From: Triparma columacea
Taxonomy: Eukaryota > Sar > Bolidophyceae > Parmales > Triparmaceae
Assembly (NCBI GenBank): GCA_030267965.1
Contig: BRYA01001321.1
Coordinates: 9,735-21,938 of the forward strand
DNA: 12,204 bases
Direction: 5' to 3'
Shown: piece after piece, positions 9,636-12,204 of the stretch
Numbering within the stretch: the stretch's first letter is position 1
Layout of the letters: every line of letters starts with the position of its first letter
Made by a program: the position numbers and the translations under genes
The notes under the pieces: generated by a model
Databases searched by the model: none
The model's input: the letters and a program-made list of their open reading frames with translations, nothing else
Told to the model about the DNA's origin: nothing

Positions 9636-10472
9636 ATGGCAGACCTCATTTCAACCTTGGACAGCCTCAACATCGACGTCACTCCTCCTCCTCCTCCATC
9701 CACAGAAATCCCTCCATTGACGTTAACACACACCGAGCTAAATGCCGTGAAGGAAGTTCGGATGAAGCTAATTGAAGAGGGCATGAGTCCCTCATCCATT
9801 GACCCGTTGATGTGCTCCTTGACAACGATCAACCAGAAACTCCGCATAGACGATAGCGTCAAGAAGTACAGAAAGTTTGTGGAGGGCTTGTCTACCTTTG
9901 GTATAACTGACTTCTCTAAGGACGTTTGGAAGGGATTCTCAGACTTTGATACCACTCTTCGTCCTTTGTTCTCCTCCTACTCCGTCTGTGGTACTCACAA
10001 GAAACGCTCTATCTTCTGGATCAACGGAGGGTCCCCCGTGACAGTAGATAAGGAGAGGGACGCTGTGAGAGCGGGGATTATGTACTTCACTGCCATTCAT
10101 GCTGATGCTCACTCCCTCCGTGAGGGGATTGCGTTCGTGATCGATGTCGGGAACCAAACGGGGGAAAGGATTGGCAATGAGAAGAAAATGCAGCAGATGT
10201 GGCAGTCCTTTCCTCTGAGGCCCCAGCGAATTCTGATTTCCGGCGCGGGAATGGTCAAAAGGATATTCATCAACGGTCTTGTGCGGTTTGCGGCGCTCTT
10301 CAGTAAAGCCAAGGTGCTGGAGAGAATTCGCTTCGTCACAATGGACGACGTAATCCAGGAACTTGGTTCAGAAGTCGTGCCGAAATACAGAAGCGAAAAA
10401 GGCAAGGATGGGGACATTGCCGACTGGGTAAAGGCTCGGCTGAAAGTATTCCCACCCCCTAAAATCGAATAG
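9636..10472 (+). CDS. CRAL-TRIO (Sec14-like) domain protein, single exon
   Basis: ATG 9636 to TAG 10470-10472, 278 residues, no intron. The N-terminal ~40 residues include a proline run (PPPPP, 17-21), followed by a helical region to ~105. Residues ~107-265 have the look of a CRAL-TRIO lipid-binding fold: THKKRSIFWINGG, then REGIAFVIDVGNQTG (a strand ending in the typical D-x-x-G region), then LRPQRILISGAGMVKRIFINGLVRFA, where the known family has the sequence P-x-R...N.P..F, and a C-terminal RFVTMDDVIQEL. Known family members carry phosphoinositides, tocopherol or retinal between membranes. The ligand here cannot be read from the sequence. No signal peptide is evident, so it is probably cytosolic. 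The family call rests on pattern recognition and is less firm than the other named genes. Confidence 0.7.
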   Translation: MADLISTLDSLNIDVTPPPPPSTEIPPLTLTHTELNAVKEVRMKLIEEGMSPSSIDPLMCSLTTINQKLRIDDSVKKYRKFVEGLSTFGITDFSKDVWKGFSDFDTTLRPLFSSYSVCGTHKKRSIFWINGGSPVTVDKERDAVRAGIMYFTAIHADAHSLREGIAFVIDVGNQTGERIGNEKKMQQMWQSFPLRPQRILISGAGMVKRIFINGLVRFAALFSKAKVLERIRFVTMDDVIQELGSEVVPKYRSEKGKDGDIADWVKARLKVFPPPKIE

Positions 10473-10520
10473 AGAGAAGAATGACGCACGCTAAAATCGA
10501 ATAGAGAGAAGAATGACGCA
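10459..10520 (+). repeat. 30-bp direct repeat spanning the CRAL-TRIO stop codon
   Basis: Two perfect 30-base copies lie at 10459-10488 and 10491-10520, separated by CG (period 32). The first contains the final codons (Lys-Ile-Glu) and the TAG stop; the second repeats them in the 3' UTR out of frame. It looks like a recent local duplication. Confidence 0.95.
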
Positions 10521-10572
10521 AGGCTCAACTAACAACGCGTTTTTACTAAAAACAACAATCTTATCACTTCTG

Positions 10573-12132
10573 CTATTTCAGCCCCTCCCTCACGATCTCT
10601 ACGATGCTCGCAGTCGCCCCCCCCGCACCGACCAAAATGCCGATCCCGACCACCACCGCCATGGTCATAGTCCAACCTTTGATGCCCCCCCACATGACTC
10701 CCGGAAGTATCAGGCTGCTGAGGCTCCCAGCCAGGCTGCCCGCGAGACTAAGAAGCAGCCCGAGGCTAGGCACGATGGCCGCAATCGCGAACGTCACGGT
10801 GACAGCCGCCACCTTGCCCTTGACATTTCCTCCCCACTCTTCCCCCCCCAAATCCTTCAATTCTATGTCCGTTTCGTCGTCAGTGGCTCGGGCCATTTCC
10901 TCCTCGATACCTTCCTTAACGCTCTCGTAGCCTCCGTCTCCCAGCCTCGAGTAGGCGGCATCCACCTCAGACCCCTTCCCCCTCCCCCCCTCCTCAAACA
11001 AATCCAGAATCTCCCCGGCGGGAAAGAACTGCATGGGGTACGTGAAGAACACTACGACGCTAAGCATGACGTTGATACCGTCGACTGCCCACTTCTTGTC
11101 CGGCACGACATTGTCAGATATGAACGCAGTGACGGATCCGTCAGTAACATTACCGAACTTCCACTTGCACCAGAGTCCGAACGCCAGGTAAACAGCGACG
11201 ACAGTGGTGAGGGCGAGGACATACGTCACAGAAAAGGACATCTTCCCATTGTCCCTCGGGTGGGAGGCGTATATGGGAAGTACGAGGCAGACGCCCTCGA
11301 ACGAGTACAACACCGTGGAGAAAGCCAGGGCAGTCTTGAGCACTGCGCCAGAATCAGCTACTTTCCCACCAGAGGACTCGTTTGCCACCACCCAACCAAG
11401 TTCCCCAACCACAACCACCGAGAGGAAGCACAGAGCAAGGAGGAGGTTGCAAAATTTAGACACGAGCTTGAAATCGTTCATGCTCTTCGAACGGCAAACC
11501 ATGATGATGCACGGGAAGTACATCAAACACATGACAATTATCTCGGCCGTCCGCCGATCTAGCTCGTGCATGTTTTCAACGACATTCAGGCTAGCAATAT
11601 TGGTGCTAACGAAGGAGAAGTACACAGTACAGACGCTCAGCTGCTGCATGAGGATGGACCAGTTCACGGTCCTCTCCCCGAAACGCGACCCGTTCACAAC
11701 GTCGTACACCGCCCCTATTTCAGTGTATGTTCCAACCTTCTTAGATTTCCCGGGTTGGGCGTTTGCGTTGTTCACGTTCAAGTCCATGTCTGCCAGTTTG
11801 GGCAACATTAGGGAAGAAAATCCAGTTCCCAGCCCAATTACAATTGCACCGATCACCACTGCGTAATTTGGCAACAGCGAGAAGGCATAAGGCAATGATA
11901 GACACCCTGGACCCACGTTCACCTTCAAAATATGGAGGTAAGAGAGGAGGGCAGAGCTGCAATAATAATGAGCAGAGTTGCAGTATGGTTAGTTGCAATG
12001 TATGTTAGGATACGGTTGAAGACCTATTTCGAGAGGTCCATAGAAAAGTTATACACCAGATATATAGAATATTAGCGCCCCAAATACCGTCTTCATGGTC
12101 CTTTCAAGACTTCATGCCCACCCTTACCTCAT
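10573..12132 (-). CDS. Amino acid transporter, AAAP family (SLC32/36/38-like), two exons
   Basis: The main exon is 11956-10573 (stop complement 10573-10575). Its N-terminus begins inside the first transmembrane helix with the family signature KVNVGPGCLSLPYAF, so an upstream start is needed. An acceptor TTATTATTGCAG at 11957-11958, a CTAAC branch just upstream and a donor GTAAGG at 12127-12122 fit an intron at 11957-12127. This joins ATG AG (12132-12128) to the main exon, giving MSSALLSYLHILKVNVGPG... and 462 residues. An in-frame TGA lies three codons before this ATG. About ten to eleven hydrophobic helices can be seen. A long acidic loop (about 330-385, with GEILDLFEEGG and TDDETDIELKDL) interrupts them before the last helices. 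The family takes up amino acids with H+ or Na+. Substrate and membrane are not readable. Convergent with the CRAL-TRIO gene, stops 100 bases apart. Confidence 0.88.
11957..12127 (-). other. Proposed intron 1 of the AAAP transporter (171 bases)
   Basis: Donor GTAAGGGTGG, branch ACTAACCA, acceptor TTATTGCAG. It is the only intron in the window with a GTAAG rather than GTGAG donor. The unspliced frame upstream of the main exon has no ATG before a TAA, which supports splicing. The exact donor is the less certain end. Confidence 0.65.
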
Positions 12133-12168
12133 TAAATATCAAGAGATTGAGAGGTTAGGGTGAGACAA

Positions 12169-12204
12169 GGCTAGCGAGTGGGCTAGCGAGTGGGCTAGCG
12201 AGTG
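12169..12204. repeat. 12-bp tandem repeat, three perfect copies, cut by right edge
   Basis: GGCTAGCGAGTG occurs at 12169-12180, 12181-12192 and 12193-12204 and probably continues past the edge. It lies upstream of the AAAP transporter start, so it is in its promoter/5' UTR or in the next gene. Confidence 0.95.

Noticed and set aside
10513..11562. Long plus-strand open frame of 349 codons
   Set aside because: It is antisense to the AAAP transporter, is Pro/His/Arg-rich, and lacks a recognisable domain. The opposite strand has a clear transporter with the family signature.
12169..12204. CRISPR-like array
   Set aside because: The units are contiguous 12-mers with no spacers, in a eukaryotic genome.

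Overview
This window is nuclear DNA of a eukaryote. Coding regions are broken by short introns (about 60-220 bases) with GTGAG-type donors, CTAAY branch points and CAG/TAG acceptors, and the encoded proteins are eukaryote-specific (katanin-like AAA ATPase, VPS50/syndetin, AAAP transporter). A ferredoxin-NADP reductase that starts with a signal peptide followed by a Phe-led stretch (VVS-FIPT) points to an alga with a secondary, red-lineage plastid bounded by extra membranes. A photosynthetic stramenopile (ochrophyte, possibly bolidophyte-like) is my best guess. The group is an inference from this targeting signal and the compact gene layout, not a demonstrated identity.

Layout, left to right: (1) 1-1100, minus, the N-terminal 366 codons of a KATNAL2-type katanin p60-like ATPase, cut by the left edge. 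(2) 1101-1271, a short divergent promoter region. (3) 1272-2997, plus, a four-exon, 505-residue coiled-coil protein I cannot name. (4) 3036-7475, minus, a seven-exon VPS50/syndetin gene (1278 residues), convergent with gene 3 and only 38 bases from it stop to stop. (5) 7476-7619, a second divergent promoter region. (6) 7620-9354, plus, a four-exon plastid ferredoxin-NADP+ reductase (429 residues). (7) 9636-10472, plus, a single-exon CRAL-TRIO (Sec14-like) protein. (8) 10573-12132, minus, an amino acid transporter of the AAAP family whose first coding exon appears to be only 5 bases. A 12-bp tandem repeat runs into the right edge.

The genes are not a functional operon. They are ordinary housekeeping genes packed as alternating divergent and convergent pairs. 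Loose themes are membrane traffic and lipid handling (VPS50, CRAL-TRIO, transporter), photosynthetic electron transfer (FNR) and microtubules/cilia (KATNAL2 and possibly its divergent coiled-coil partner). I see no CRISPR array, transposon, rRNA or tRNA. No clearly new system is visible. The points most worth checking are the near-uniform intron ends in VPS50 (possible introner-like family), five NPF motifs in acidic inserts of VPS50, and an unassigned segment of about 100 residues ahead of the FNR core.
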